Origin: Deltaproteobacteria bacterium
Lineage (GTDB): Bacteria; Myxococcota_A; UBA9042; PHBI01
Assembly (NCBI GenBank): GCA_020632715.1
Contig: JACKFA010000008.1
Location: forward strand, 248,001-312,000
Reading direction: 5' to 3'
Length of the DNA stretch: 64,000 nucleotides
In this document: in pieces, positions 55,450-64,000 of the stretch
Layout of the letters: the number at the start of each line of letters is the position of its first letter
Position numbering within the stretch: the stretch's first letter is position 1
The notes under the pieces: model-generated
Told to the model about the DNA's origin: nothing
Databases searched by the model: none
The model's input: only the letters and a program-made list of their open reading frames with translations
Program-made: the position numbers and the translations under genes

Positions 55450-57351
55450 ATGCGACGTCCACTTACGAACCGAATCTTCTCGAAGCCCCTCCTCGTCTTC
55501 GTCTCCGTCGCCGCGCTGAGCGCGGGGATGGCCGAGCGCGCGGCGGCCGTCACCAAGGAAGAGGTGATGACGCTCGCGAAGCTCAACATCAAGGACGACG
55601 AGATCATCGCGGCGATCAACCGCGACAAGACCGTCTTCAACCTCTCGGTGGCCGAGATCCTCGAGCTGAAGAAGGCGAACGTCTCCGAGACCGTCATCAA
55701 GTACATGCTCGCGACGCCGAAGATGTTCGGCTCCACGGACACGACGCCGCCCGACCAGGTCGAGGTGCCGGCGGAGGAGACCGAGGAGGAGAAGCGGGCC
55801 CGCGAGGAGCGCCTCAAGGAGGAGGCGCAGAAGCTCCTCGCCGAGAAGCAGCGCGCCGAGGAGGCGCAGCGGCAGGCGTACGCGAAGGGCGTCCTCGGGC
55901 GCTGCCGGAAGCTCGGCGACGAGGGTGACTACGTCGCCGCGATCCGCGCCGCGCAGGAGTTCATGCAGCAGGGCAACTTCGCGCCGGAGTCGGAGGAGTC
56001 GTACTTCGCCCGCTTCTGCATCGCGAACGCCCTCGTGAAGGCGGGGCTCCTCCAGAGCGCCGCGAGCGAGCTCGTGGACGTCGTCCTCGACGGCCCGGAC
56101 CGCCCGTTCTTCCAGACCGCGTTCCAGGACCTGCGTACGCTCCGGAAGAAGATCGACTACTCCCCGCCGCAGCTCGAGCGCCTCGCGGACGTCGCGGGGA
56201 AGGTCGCGAGCTTCAGCCAGGGGTTCCAGGACGAGTTCAACTACGTCATGGGCGAGTTCTTCCACGAGGGCACCGAGTGGACGACGGCCGTCGCGTTCCT
56301 CGACGCCGTCACGCCGCAGGCGAAGGACTACGCGAAGGCGCAGTACCTGAAGGGCTACATGGAGGTGCAGAACGACCTCTACAAGTCCGCGGTCGAGTCG
56401 TTCCAGCGCGCCATCATCGCGACGGAGGAGAACGAGTCGGATCCCGAGGTGAAGGACCTCGCCTTCCTCGCGCTCGCCCGTATCGCGTACCGCATCGGCG
56501 ACTACGACGCCGCCATCTACTACTACCGCAAGGTCCCGGCGGGCTCGTACAAGCAGGCGACGGCGTTCTACGAGAGCACCTGGGTGTACTTCCTCAAGGG
56601 GGACTACCAGCGCGCCATCGGCACGATGCACACGCTCGACAGCCCCTACTTCGACCACTTCTTCTACCCCGAGATGTGGATCCTCGAGGCGACGGCCTAC
56701 CTGAACTACTGCCACTTCGACCGCACGCGCCTCGCCCTCCAGCGGTTCGAGAAGGACGTCATCCCGGTCATCGCGCCGCTCGAGTCGTTCCTCTCGGCCA
56801 CGACGAAGCCCGAGGAGTACTACAACGCGGTCGTCGCGACGGCGGCGGGCAAGAAGTCCTACAACCTGCCCGACAAGCTCCTCGCGCCGGTGCTCGCGAA
56901 CGTCGAGTTCTACAACCTCTACCGGACGATCAAGCAGATCGAGAAGGAGATCGACCAGCTCGAGAAGGACGGCGCCAAGCTCGGCGAGTTCGGCTCCGAT
57001 CTGCTCGGGAAGCTCCGGAAGCTCCACGCGGATCGCATTCGTCAGGTTGGCTTTACGATTCGCCTCATCCTCAGCGACGAGCTGAAGGAGCTCCAGAAGT
57101 TCCGCACGAAGTCCATCGAGCTCGGCATCGACCTCGACGACCTCGAGATCGAGGAGCGGGATCGCGCGCAGGCGCTCATCGACTCGGGCGCTGCCCCCGA
57201 GAAGGAGCCCGAGGCCGAGGCGAGCGGCACGTCGGCGATCATCGGGTCCGACACGTGGCACTGGCCCTTCGAGGGCGAGTACTGGGCGGATGAGATCGGG
57301 GCCTATCGGTCGTTTGTGAAGGACAAGTGCGTCCGCGAGGCCGGCGAGTAG
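55450..57351 (+). CDS. Periplasmic TPR protein (633 residues)
   Basis: A signal peptide (LLVFVSVAALSAGMAERAAA) is followed by a small helical domain (LNIKDDEIIAAINRDKTVFN) and a charged coiled coil (EEEKRAREERLKEEAQKLL). TPR-like helix pairs extend from about residue 150 to 400 (LKGYMEVQNDLYKSAVESFQ, ALARIAYRIGDYDAAIYYY). The C-terminal third is helical (KQIEKEIDQLEKDG) and ends with WHWPFEGEYWADEIGAY, a Trp-rich closing motif. It probably spans part of the periplasm and binds partners. It follows the barrel gene at 52 bases, so the two are likely in one operon. Confidence 0.85.
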   Translation: MRRPLTNRIFSKPLLVFVSVAALSAGMAERAAAVTKEEVMTLAKLNIKDDEIIAAINRDKTVFNLSVAEILELKKANVSETVIKYMLATPKMFGSTDTTPPDQVEVPAEETEEEKRAREERLKEEAQKLLAEKQRAEEAQRQAYAKGVLGRCRKLGDEGDYVAAIRAAQEFMQQGNFAPESEESYFARFCIANALVKAGLLQSAASELVDVVLDGPDRPFFQTAFQDLRTLRKKIDYSPPQLERLADVAGKVASFSQGFQDEFNYVMGEFFHEGTEWTTAVAFLDAVTPQAKDYAKAQYLKGYMEVQNDLYKSAVESFQRAIIATEENESDPEVKDLAFLALARIAYRIGDYDAAIYYYRKVPAGSYKQATAFYESTWVYFLKGDYQRAIGTMHTLDSPYFDHFFYPEMWILEATAYLNYCHFDRTRLALQRFEKDVIPVIAPLESFLSATTKPEEYYNAVVATAAGKKSYNLPDKLLAPVLANVEFYNLYRTIKQIEKEIDQLEKDGAKLGEFGSDLLGKLRKLHADRIRQVGFTIRLILSDELKELQKFRTKSIELGIDLDDLEIEERDRAQALIDSGAAPEKEPEAEASGTSAIIGSDTWHWPFEGEYWADEIGAYRSFVKDKCVREAGE

Positions 57352-57509
57352 CCGCGCCGCCGCGGGCGAGGCGGTCGCGCCGGGTGTCGAACCATCGAGC
57401 CCTCGGACGTGACAAGCGTTTTCCCGGCTGACACCCTCGGCCGTCGTTCTGATTCGGTTGAGCTATCGGCGCCCCACCCTCCGGCGCATCGATAAGGAGA
57501 GAAGACCTC

Positions 57510-60500
57510 ATGCGGAAGTGGTTCGGTCTCATCGCGCACACGGCGATCGTGCTCGCGCTCGCAGGCTCCGGGCACGCCTGGGCTGCGGATCCGACACCCG
57601 CCGCCGCCCCCACGGGCGAGGGCGCGCCGCTCAAGGGCAAGGACGCCTTCAAGCTCGACCAGCTCGAGGGCGGGCTCTGGTCGCCGCAGAAGAAGGCGAC
57701 CGAGGCTGCCAAGCACGACGCGCGGATGCGCAAGATCGAGAAGCTGCTCGAGCTCGTGAAGGACCCCTCCTACTCGGGGAAGGCGGACGCCTACTTCCGC
57801 CTCGCCGAGACCTACTGGGAGGAGGCGAAGTACGAGTACTTCATGAAGCGCGAGAAGTACGAGAGCGACATGGAGTGCTTCGAGGCGAAGCGCTGCACGA
57901 CGCAGCCCGTGGAGCCCGTCGAGGACTACTCCACGGCCCTCGAGTACTACAAGAAGGTGCTCCTCGCCGACCCGAACTACCAGCGGCTCGACCAGGTGAC
58001 CTACTTCCTCGGCCGCGCGTCCATCGAGGCCGGCTCGGCGAAGAAGGACCGGAACCTCGAGAAGGAGGGCGAGAAGCACCTCCAGGACGTCATCCAGAAG
58101 TTCCCGACCTCGAAGTACGTGCCGGAGAGCCACCTGACGCTCGCGGAGTACTACTTCGAGCGCGACTCGCTCTACTACGCGAAGACGAACTACGAGAAGA
58201 TCATCGAGAACTTCCGCGACCACCCCATGTACAACTACGCGCTGTACAAGCTCGGGTGGGTCTATTTCAACCTCGCGGAGTTCGAGAAGACCATCGACAC
58301 CTTCAAGAAGGTCATCTCCTCCATCAAGGAGCAGAAGACCGACGGGGTCATCGAGTTCCGCGCGCAGGCGCTGAAGGACCTCGTGCAGGCCTACGCCGAG
58401 CTCGACAACGGCTGGCAGATGGCCCGCGACTACTTCATGAAGGAGGTCGGCGAGGAGGACACGTACCGGAAGCTCGACCAGATGGCCGCGCTCCTCGTCA
58501 CGAAGGATCGGGACGACGACGCCATCGACCTCTACAAGCACCTCATCAACCACGACAAGGTGTCGCCGAAGGTCGTCGAGTACTACGACGCTCTCATGGA
58601 GATCCACCGCAAGATCGGGGACATGCGTGAGACGGAGCGCGAGATCAACGAGCTCGCCGAGGTCTTCGACCCGAAGGGCGCGTGGTTCACGGCGAACAAG
58701 AAGAACGAGGACTCCGTCACGGCGGCGAACGACCTCGTCGCGACGAACGTCGCGTACATCGCCAACTACCACCACAAGCAGGCGCAGGCCCTCGACGAGA
58801 AGCGCAACAAGGACAAGGAGGCGCTCGTCGAGTACAAGGCCGCGGCCAACTACTACAAGCTCTTCCTCGACCGCTTCCCGAACCACCCCGACAGCTACAA
58901 GATCAACTTCTTCTACGCCGAGATCCTCTTCGCGAACGTCAAGGACTACATGGCGGCCGCGGAGCAGTACGAGAAGGTGCTCGAGAAGGACAAGAAGGGC
59001 GAGTTCGTCGAGGACGCCGCGCTCGGCGTGGTCTACGCGATGGAGAACGAGCTCGACTCGACGGGTGTCCGCAAGAAGGCGTCGGGCGAGGTCGTGAAGG
59101 AGGTCAAGCTCGACCAGGACGTCAAGCGCGACGAGGAGGCCAAGGAGATCGAGGTCACCGAGCTCCACCCCCTCGAGAAGCGCATGATCGCCGCGGCCGA
59201 CCGCTACGTCGAGGTGCTCACCGAGGCCCTGAAGGATCCGGAGTTCAAGAAGAAGTACCCGGACCGCGGCGAGAAGATCCCCAACATGATGTACATCGCG
59301 GCGGAGATCTTCTACGAGCACGCGCAGTTCAAGGAGGCCGTGACGCGGCTCCAGGTCATCTTCGACCTCTTCCCGAAGGACAAGATGGCCCACTACGCGG
59401 TGAACCTCATCATCGACGCGTACAAGCAGCTCAAGCGCTGGGAGGAGATCGAGTACTGGGCGCGTGAGCTCATCAAGAAGAAGAACTTCACGGTCAAGTC
59501 GAAGGCGGACCTCGAGAAGATCGTCGCCATCGCGAAGACCGAGCACGCGACCGACCTCACCCGCCAGCGCCGCTACGACGAGGCCATCAAGGTCCAGCAG
59601 GAGATCGTCGAGGAGTTCGGGCGCTCGAACCGCGAGGTCGCCTCGAAGGCGCTGTTCAACATCGGCGCCATCCACGAGATCGCCCGCCGCTTCCCCGAGG
59701 CCGTCGAGGCCTACGAGGAGGTGATCAAGCGCTACAAGGACATGGAGGTCGCCGTCGACGCGCAGGCCGCCATCGGCATCGTGTACGAGGGCCAGACCGA
59801 GTTCCAGAAGGCCGCCGAGGCCTTCGTCGGGATGCAGCAGTTCAAGGCGCGCTTCAAGTCGAACCCGAAGGCCGCGAAGCGCGCCGCCGACGCGTACCGC
59901 GACGCCGGCATCCTCTACGAGGCCCTCGAGGACTACGACAAGGCCCACGAGGTCTACAGCTCCTACACGAAGATCTACCCGGACAACGACGACACCGCGC
60001 AGGTCGCCTTCCAGGCCGCGTTCTCGCTCGAGGAGAAGGCGACGCCCGACTCCTACGTCGACGCCGCCAAGGAGTACGAGCGCCTCGCCTCGAGCAAGTG
60101 GGGCCGGAAGGACGCCGAGTACGCCCTGCGCGCCCGCGCTGCGGCTGGGCTCGCGTACAAGAAGGCCGACAAGGTCAAGTTCCGGAAGAAGGTCGAGAGC
60201 CTGCTGAAGGCCGCCATCAAGGACTGGGCGAAGGTCGAGAAGGCGATGGCGAAGTCGGGCGGCCAGGCCGACCCGGCGACCAAGTTCTTCGCGGCGTCGT
60301 CGGCGCTCGAGCTCGCCGAGTACAAGTACGACGACTACTCGCCGTTGAAGCTCGAGGCCGTGAACCGCTCGGGCTCCTTCGACATGAACCTCCTCGCCCG
60401 GACGCTGTCGGCGAAGGCCGAGGCCCTCATCGACGCGAAGAAGGCGTTCGAGGAGGTCCTGCCCTTCAAGGACAAGAACATGGCCGCCGCGGCCGCGTTC

Positions 60501-60923
60501 CGCATGGGTCAGATCCTCTACGAGTTCGCGCAGAGCCTGTTCGACGCCCCGGCGCCGCCCCAGCTCACGCCGGACCAGGTCGAGGAGTACAAGTACGCGC
60601 TCGAGGAGAAGGCCGCGGTCATCGAGGAGCAGGCGCTCGCCGCGTTCACGGCGGCGCTCCGGCAGGCCGTGAAGGACGGCGTCTACAACAAGTGGTCGCG
60701 CCTGTCGGCCATCTACGCCGCGAAGGTGAACAAGGACGAGTTCCCGATCGCCGAGTTCACGGTGCAGCCCGACAAGACGCGTGACACGATCCAGTCGACG
60801 AGCTTCATCAAGGCGGCGCAGCGCGGGTCGACGGTGGTCGACTACCTGCGCCAGACCGAGACGAAGAAGGACAAGCAGGACGAGTCGACGCCCGAGGAGC
60901 CGACGAAGGAGGAGGGCAAGTGA
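57510..60923 (+). CDS. Large periplasmic TPR protein, GltD/AgmU-like
   Basis: A 1137-residue protein with a signal peptide (AIVLALAGSGHAWAADP). TPR-type helix pairs cover almost its whole length; examples are YYKKVLLADPNYQRLDQVTY, YALYKLGWVYFNLAEFEKTI and AVEAYEEVIKRYKDMEVAV. The tail ends in charged residues (TKKDKQDESTPEEPTKEEGK). In size and position it recalls AgmU/GltD, a periplasmic giant of the Myxococcus gliding machine; the name is an inference from layout and not a proven orthology. Its TGA overlaps the GTG of the next gene (GTGA), showing coupled translation with the lipoprotein. Confidence 0.85.
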   Translation: MRKWFGLIAHTAIVLALAGSGHAWAADPTPAAAPTGEGAPLKGKDAFKLDQLEGGLWSPQKKATEAAKHDARMRKIEKLLELVKDPSYSGKADAYFRLAETYWEEAKYEYFMKREKYESDMECFEAKRCTTQPVEPVEDYSTALEYYKKVLLADPNYQRLDQVTYFLGRASIEAGSAKKDRNLEKEGEKHLQDVIQKFPTSKYVPESHLTLAEYYFERDSLYYAKTNYEKIIENFRDHPMYNYALYKLGWVYFNLAEFEKTIDTFKKVISSIKEQKTDGVIEFRAQALKDLVQAYAELDNGWQMARDYFMKEVGEEDTYRKLDQMAALLVTKDRDDDAIDLYKHLINHDKVSPKVVEYYDALMEIHRKIGDMRETEREINELAEVFDPKGAWFTANKKNEDSVTAANDLVATNVAYIANYHHKQAQALDEKRNKDKEALVEYKAAANYYKLFLDRFPNHPDSYKINFFYAEILFANVKDYMAAAEQYEKVLEKDKKGEFVEDAALGVVYAMENELDSTGVRKKASGEVVKEVKLDQDVKRDEEAKEIEVTELHPLEKRMIAAADRYVEVLTEALKDPEFKKKYPDRGEKIPNMMYIAAEIFYEHAQFKEAVTRLQVIFDLFPKDKMAHYAVNLIIDAYKQLKRWEEIEYWARELIKKKNFTVKSKADLEKIVAIAKTEHATDLTRQRRYDEAIKVQQEIVEEFGRSNREVASKALFNIGAIHEIARRFPEAVEAYEEVIKRYKDMEVAVDAQAAIGIVYEGQTEFQKAAEAFVGMQQFKARFKSNPKAAKRAADAYRDAGILYEALEDYDKAHEVYSSYTKIYPDNDDTAQVAFQAAFSLEEKATPDSYVDAAKEYERLASSKWGRKDAEYALRARAAAGLAYKKADKVKFRKKVESLLKAAIKDWAKVEKAMAKSGGQADPATKFFAASSALELAEYKYDDYSPLKLEAVNRSGSFDMNLLARTLSAKAEALIDAKKAFEEVLPFKDKNMAAAAAFRMGQILYEFAQSLFDAPAPPQLTPDQVEEYKYALEEKAAVIEEQALAAFTAALRQAVKDGVYNKWSRLSAIYAAKVNKDEFPIAEFTVQPDKTRDTIQSTSFIKAAQRGSTVVDYLRQTETKKDKQDESTPEEPTKEEGK

Positions 60924-62392
60924 GGAAGCTCACGACTTACGGCGCGCTGGCGCTCATCATCCCCGGTCTCCTCGCGGCCTGTGGCACGACGAAGAAGGAG
61001 ACCCGCACGGTCGACGGCGTCGAGTACGAGGTCGTCCACCAGGACGACGGGACCGAGAAGCTCGTCCCGATCGAGAAGAAGGCCGAGGGCTCGAAGACGA
61101 CGGCGGGCGACGGCTCGACGACGCCGGGCGACGACTCCTTCACCGTGCACAAGGTCGAGGAGGTGAAGGCCCCGGTCTACCTCGACGACATCGACCGCGA
61201 GGCGCAGGACAGCTTCCGCGAGGGGGTGAAGATCATCGCCTCGAAGACGCCGAACTACGCGGAAGCGCTCGCGAAGTTCAAGTCGGCGGCGGAGAAGGAT
61301 CCGCGCTTCGTCGAGGCCTTCTTCAACTGGGGCATGGTGCTCGAGCGGACGGGGCGCGCCGACGAGGCGCTCACCATCTACCAGAAGGCGCTCGAGAAGA
61401 ACCCGGGTGACGCGTCCGCGCAGGCCTACATCGCGAAGATCTACCTCGCGAAGGCCCGCGAGGCGAAGAACTTCGGGAACGACGCCGAGGCGCAGCGGTT
61501 CCTCGCGCAGTCGAAGACGCTGCTCGACCAGCTCCTCGCGTCGAACCCGACGAACGTGGCGGTCAACAACGCCGTCGCCCTCTACTACCTCTCCCTCGAC
61601 GACCTCGACACGGCCGAGCGGTACGTGAAGGAGGTCCTCTACGTCCAGCCGACGAACGTGACGGGGCTCAACACGCGCGGCCTCATCAACCTGAAGCGGG
61701 GCAAGTACCTCATCGCGAAGTGGATCTTCGAGAACAAGGTGCTGCGTGAGGACCCGACGTCGACCGAGGCGCTGACGAACCTCGGTTACACGTACATCAA
61801 GCTCGATCAGCGCCCGCTCGCCATGCGCTACTTCCAGGCCGCCCTCGACGCGGACCCGGAGAACATGGCCGTCCGCATGGACATCGCGGCCATGCTCCTC
61901 GAGCACCTCGACTACGCCGGCGCCCTCGGGCACTACGACAAGGTGCTCGCGGCGCAGCCGACGAACACCGAGGCGAAGTCGGGCCGGTGCGACGCGATCT
62001 ACGGGCTCGGCGGCACCGCCACGGACCGGAAGGCCCAGTTCCAGGCCGCGATCGACTGCTACGACGCGCTCGTGAAGGAGAAGCCGTCGCGGACGGACCT
62101 CTACAAGCGGATCGCGGAGACGTACCAGGCGAAGCTCCAGGATCTCGGCAAGGCCGTCACGTACTACGAGAAGTACGGGCAGCAGGCGAAGCTCTCCCCC
62201 GAGGAGGCGCAGAAGAACGCCGAGATCATCAAGACGCTGAAGGACATCATCGCGTCGGGCGGCCTGCAGGGCGGCTTCGGCACGCCGGCGCCCGGGCCGG
62301 AGGGCGGCTCGCCCGACGGCACGACGCCCGACGGCGCCACCCCGGATGGCGGCACCGACGACGGGACGATGCCGGACGGCAGCGCGCCGTGA
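60920..62392 (+). CDS. TPR lipoprotein, AglT/GltE-like
   Basis: A 490-residue lipoprotein; the signal peptide ends IIPGLLAACGTT. A linker is followed by seven or more TPRs (NWGMVLERTGRADEALTIYQ, NNAVALYYLSLDDLDTAERY, RMDIAAMLLEHLDYAGALGH). The C-terminus is a low-complexity PDGTTPDGATPDGG tail. The length and lipoprotein-TPR design match AglT (GltE), an outer-membrane lipoprotein needed for Myxococcus adventurous motility. Orthology is likely but not shown here. GTG 60920 overlaps the previous stop, so it is made from the same mRNA as the 1137-residue TPR protein. Confidence 0.85.
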   Translation: MRKLTTYGALALIIPGLLAACGTTKKETRTVDGVEYEVVHQDDGTEKLVPIEKKAEGSKTTAGDGSTTPGDDSFTVHKVEEVKAPVYLDDIDREAQDSFREGVKIIASKTPNYAEALAKFKSAAEKDPRFVEAFFNWGMVLERTGRADEALTIYQKALEKNPGDASAQAYIAKIYLAKAREAKNFGNDAEAQRFLAQSKTLLDQLLASNPTNVAVNNAVALYYLSLDDLDTAERYVKEVLYVQPTNVTGLNTRGLINLKRGKYLIAKWIFENKVLREDPTSTEALTNLGYTYIKLDQRPLAMRYFQAALDADPENMAVRMDIAAMLLEHLDYAGALGHYDKVLAAQPTNTEAKSGRCDAIYGLGGTATDRKAQFQAAIDCYDALVKEKPSRTDLYKRIAETYQAKLQDLGKAVTYYEKYGQQAKLSPEEAQKNAEIIKTLKDIIASGGLQGGFGTPAPGPEGGSPDGTTPDGATPDGGTDDGTMPDGSAP

Positions 62393-62479
62393 TGATGACC
62401 CGGGCTTGACCGAGCCCGGCCCCGTCGGCAGCATCTCCCATCAGCGCTCACGCATCGAACGGCCTGGAGGCCCCACGAC

Positions 62480-62731
62480 ATGAAGAAGCTCATCACCGTC
62501 GCCATCCTCGGCGCCACCCTCGGGGGGATCGCGCCGACGTCCGCCCTCGCCGCCGAGCCGAAGAGCAAGTTCTACGACTTCTCGGACCAGCTCATCGACG
62601 GTGAGATCAGGAAGCCCACGACGCTCTACTCGAACGTCCGCCAGGCCGCGAAGTTCAGCCGCATGCTCTCCCTGAAGAAGGAGCTCCTGCCCCTCATCTT
62701 CCAGGCTCGCAAGGAGCGCGTCTTCAAGTAG
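62480..62731 (+). CDS. Small secreted protein of the TPR cluster
   Basis: An 83-residue protein with a clear signal peptide (LITVAILGATLGGIAPTSALAAE), leaving about 58 residues. The mature part is basic and helical: KFYDFSDQLIDGEIRKPT, then LKKELLPLIFQARKERVFK. I recall similar short proteins in myxobacterial gliding-type clusters but know no function. It is 87 bases after the TPR lipoprotein and just before a strong terminator, so it ends the operon. A ribosome site (GGCCTGGAGGCC) precedes ATG 62480. Confidence 0.8.
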   Translation: MKKLITVAILGATLGGIAPTSALAAEPKSKFYDFSDQLIDGEIRKPTTLYSNVRQAAKFSRMLSLKKELLPLIFQARKERVFK

Positions 62732-62760
62732 CCGTCGCGCGAGCGTCGCCGATGAATCAG

Positions 62761-62803
62761 GAGCCGGCCCCATCCTCGATGGGCGCCGGCTCTCGTCGTT
62801 TTC
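62761..62803 (+). terminator. Rho-independent terminator of the envelope operon
   Basis: GAGCCGGC (62761-62768) pairs with GCCGGCTC (62785-62792), with further CCC/GGG pairing inside, followed by TCGTCGTTTTCGG. It lies 30 bases past the last gene and closes the 52.9-62.7 kb unit. Confidence 0.85.
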
Positions 62804-62911
62804 GGGGGTCGAGCGCCGCTGTCAGAGGCGCGAGTGACGGCCACGCGATGCATCCATGGGCTGCCGGAATCTGAACATTCGACCACTGCACGCGCGAGCG
62901 GTGAACGATTG

Positions 62912-62940
62912 TTGCCTGTCTCTCCGTTCAGGTGCATGCT
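62912..62940 (+). promoter_or_regulatory. Candidate promoter with LexA-box-like site, helicase gene
   Basis: TTGCCT (62912-62917), a 17-base spacer and CATGCT (62935-62940) would start transcription at or next to the helicase ATG (62947), implying a nearly leaderless mRNA. The spacer contains GTTCAGG; 62916-62932 matches 14 of 17 positions of the Myxococcus-type LexA consensus as remembered. GTGAAC (62901) and CTGAAC (62871) are further upstream half-sites. Confidence 0.45.
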
Positions 62941-62946
62941 CGGGGC

Positions 62947-64000
62947 ATGCTCTTCCCACGCCGTGACCTCGACGACGTCATCTCCGACCTCGCCGGCGGG
63001 CGCCTCCTGCCCGGCGACGTCACCTCCCACCAGGTCCGGGGGCCCCACCCTCCCCGCTACGGCGCGTTCCCCGAGGACCTCGCGCCCTCGCTCCGGGAGG
63101 CCCTCGCGAAGCGCGGGATCGAGCGCCCGTACCTCCACCAAGAGGCCGCGATCCGCGCGGTCCGCGGCGGAGAGCACGTCGTCCTCACGACGCCGACGGC
63201 CTCCGGAAAGACGCTCTGCTACAACGTCCCGATCATCGACCGGATCCTCGCCGAGCCGGAGACGCGCGCCCTCTACGTCTTCCCGACGAAGGCGCTCGCG
63301 CAGGACCAGTACCACGGCGTGAAGCGCCTCATCGACGCGGCGGGTGGCGGCGGCACCATCGGGACCTACACCTTCGACGGCGACACCCCCGGCGACGCAC
63401 GGCGCGCCGTGCGGGACTTCGGCCACATCGTCATCACGAACCCGGACATGCTGCACTCGGGCGTCCTGCCGCAGCACACGAAGTGGCTGAAGCTCTTCGA
63501 GAACCTCCGCTACGTCGTCATCGACGAGCTCCACAACTACCGTGGGATCTTCGGGAGCCACGTCGCGGGGCTCCTCCGGCGGCTCCGGCGCGTGTGCCGC
63601 TTCCACGGCAGCGATCCGCAGTTCATCACGTGCTCGGCGACCATCAAGAACCCGGTGGAGCTCGCGCGTACCCTCGTCGGGGTCGACTTCACGCACGTCG
63701 CGGAGTCGGGCGCGCCGTCGGGCGAGCACCACATCGTCACGTACAACCCGCCCGTCGTGAACAAGTCGCTCGGGATCCGGGCGGGGGCGGTGACCTCGGC
63801 CTACCAGGTCGCGCGCTCGCTCATCGAGGCGGGAACGTCGACCATCGTGTTCGCCGGGAGCCGGCTCCACGTCGAGATCATCCTGAAGTACCTGCGCGAG
63901 GCGCTCGTGCGGGCGAACCTCTCGCCCGACCTCGTGCAGGGCTATCGCGGCGGCTACCTGCCGCTCCATCGGCGGCGCATCGAGGCGGGGCTCCGGGCCG
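62947..64000 (+). CDS. DEAD/DEAH-box helicase, MrfA/YprA-like (C-terminus beyond window)
   Basis: The frame is open from ATG 62947 to the edge, 351 codons. RPYLHQEAAIRAVRGGEHVV is a Q-like motif, TPTASGKTLCY is Walker A, VVIDELHNYRG is the DExH motif, and ITCSATIKNP is motif III. FAGSRLHVEIILKYL begins the second RecA fold. The order and spacing recall the MrfA/YprA (Hrq1-like) repair helicases, whose zinc-binding DUF1998 end would lie outside the window. In Bacillus MrfA acts in mitomycin repair, which fits the LexA-like site upstream. No ribosome site precedes the ATG. Confidence 0.85.
   Translation, partial: MLFPRRDLDDVISDLAGGRLLPGDVTSHQVRGPHPPRYGAFPEDLAPSLREALAKRGIERPYLHQEAAIRAVRGGEHVVLTTPTASGKTLCYNVPIIDRILAEPETRALYVFPTKALAQDQYHGVKRLIDAAGGGGTIGTYTFDGDTPGDARRAVRDFGHIVITNPDMLHSGVLPQHTKWLKLFENLRYVVIDELHNYRGIFGSHVAGLLRRLRRVCRFHGSDPQFITCSATIKNPVELARTLVGVDFTHVAESGAPSGEHHIVTYNPPVVNKSLGIRAGAVTSAYQVARSLIEAGTSTIVFAGSRLHVEIILKYLREALVRANLSPDLVQGYRGGYLPLHRRRIEAGLRA

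Overview
The window is very GC-rich, with strong G/C preference at third codon positions and frequent GTG and TTG starts. Gene content points to a deltaproteobacterial lineage in the Myxococcota, near the Polyangia. The evidence is a PEGA-repeat Ser/Thr kinase, CARDB and choice-of-anchor lipoproteins, a myxobacterial-type outer-membrane barrel with giant TPR proteins, a large NAD-glutamate dehydrogenase and LexA-box-like sites. This placement is inferred from families, not from a marker gene. No prophage, IS element, CRISPR array or rRNA is visible.

Layout. 0-9.3 kb: a truncated CARDB lipoprotein (minus), a CCA-adding-type nucleotidyltransferase, threonine synthase, a PEGA Ser/Thr kinase, a repeat-rich spacer and tRNA-Gly(GCC). 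9.4-16.3 kb: an unknown conserved protein, hrpB overlapping serC, a RIO kinase with a suspicious tail, and 4-hydroxyphenylpyruvate dioxygenase. 16.5-20.2 kb: a coupled minus-strand operon (metzincin lipoprotein, HEAT protein, RsmC-like methyltransferase) and an unknown gene. 20.3-28.5 kb: a transmembrane pseudokinase fused to a sulfatase-modifying-factor-like domain, clpS-clpA, an FAD oxidoreductase and a membrane-anchored unknown. 28.6-38 kb: NAD-glutamate dehydrogenase, a Nudix hydrolase overlapping a RibB with a degenerate GTP-cyclohydrolase-II-like half, asd, and the methionine-salvage pair mtnD-mtnB. 38-44.5 kb: a Lys/Asp-repeat protein, two coupled lipoproteins, a PPC/DUF296 protein, a repeat-dense spacer, lexA and an N-terminally extended RNase HI. 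44.5-62.7 kb: an 18-kb envelope block. It has three choice-of-anchor lipoproteins (minus), then divergently a VWA lipoprotein, an outer-membrane barrel, three TPR proteins and a small secreted protein. The window ends inside a DEAD/DEAH helicase gene.

How genes work together. thrC and asd both serve the aspartate/threonine branch but are 30 kb apart. mtnD and mtnB are translationally coupled and catalyse two steps of methionine salvage. clpS and clpA form an N-degron adaptor/unfoldase pair. The 52.9-62.7 kb genes resemble the trans-envelope Glt/Agl gliding complex of Myxococcus in composition, but no TolQ/ExbD-type motor gene is present here. Sigma70-like promoters with near-ideal spacing precede several envelope genes and lexA. 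LexA-like half-sites overlap the lexA promoter and lie just upstream of the terminal helicase gene.

All family assignments come from reading motifs by eye; no search was run.
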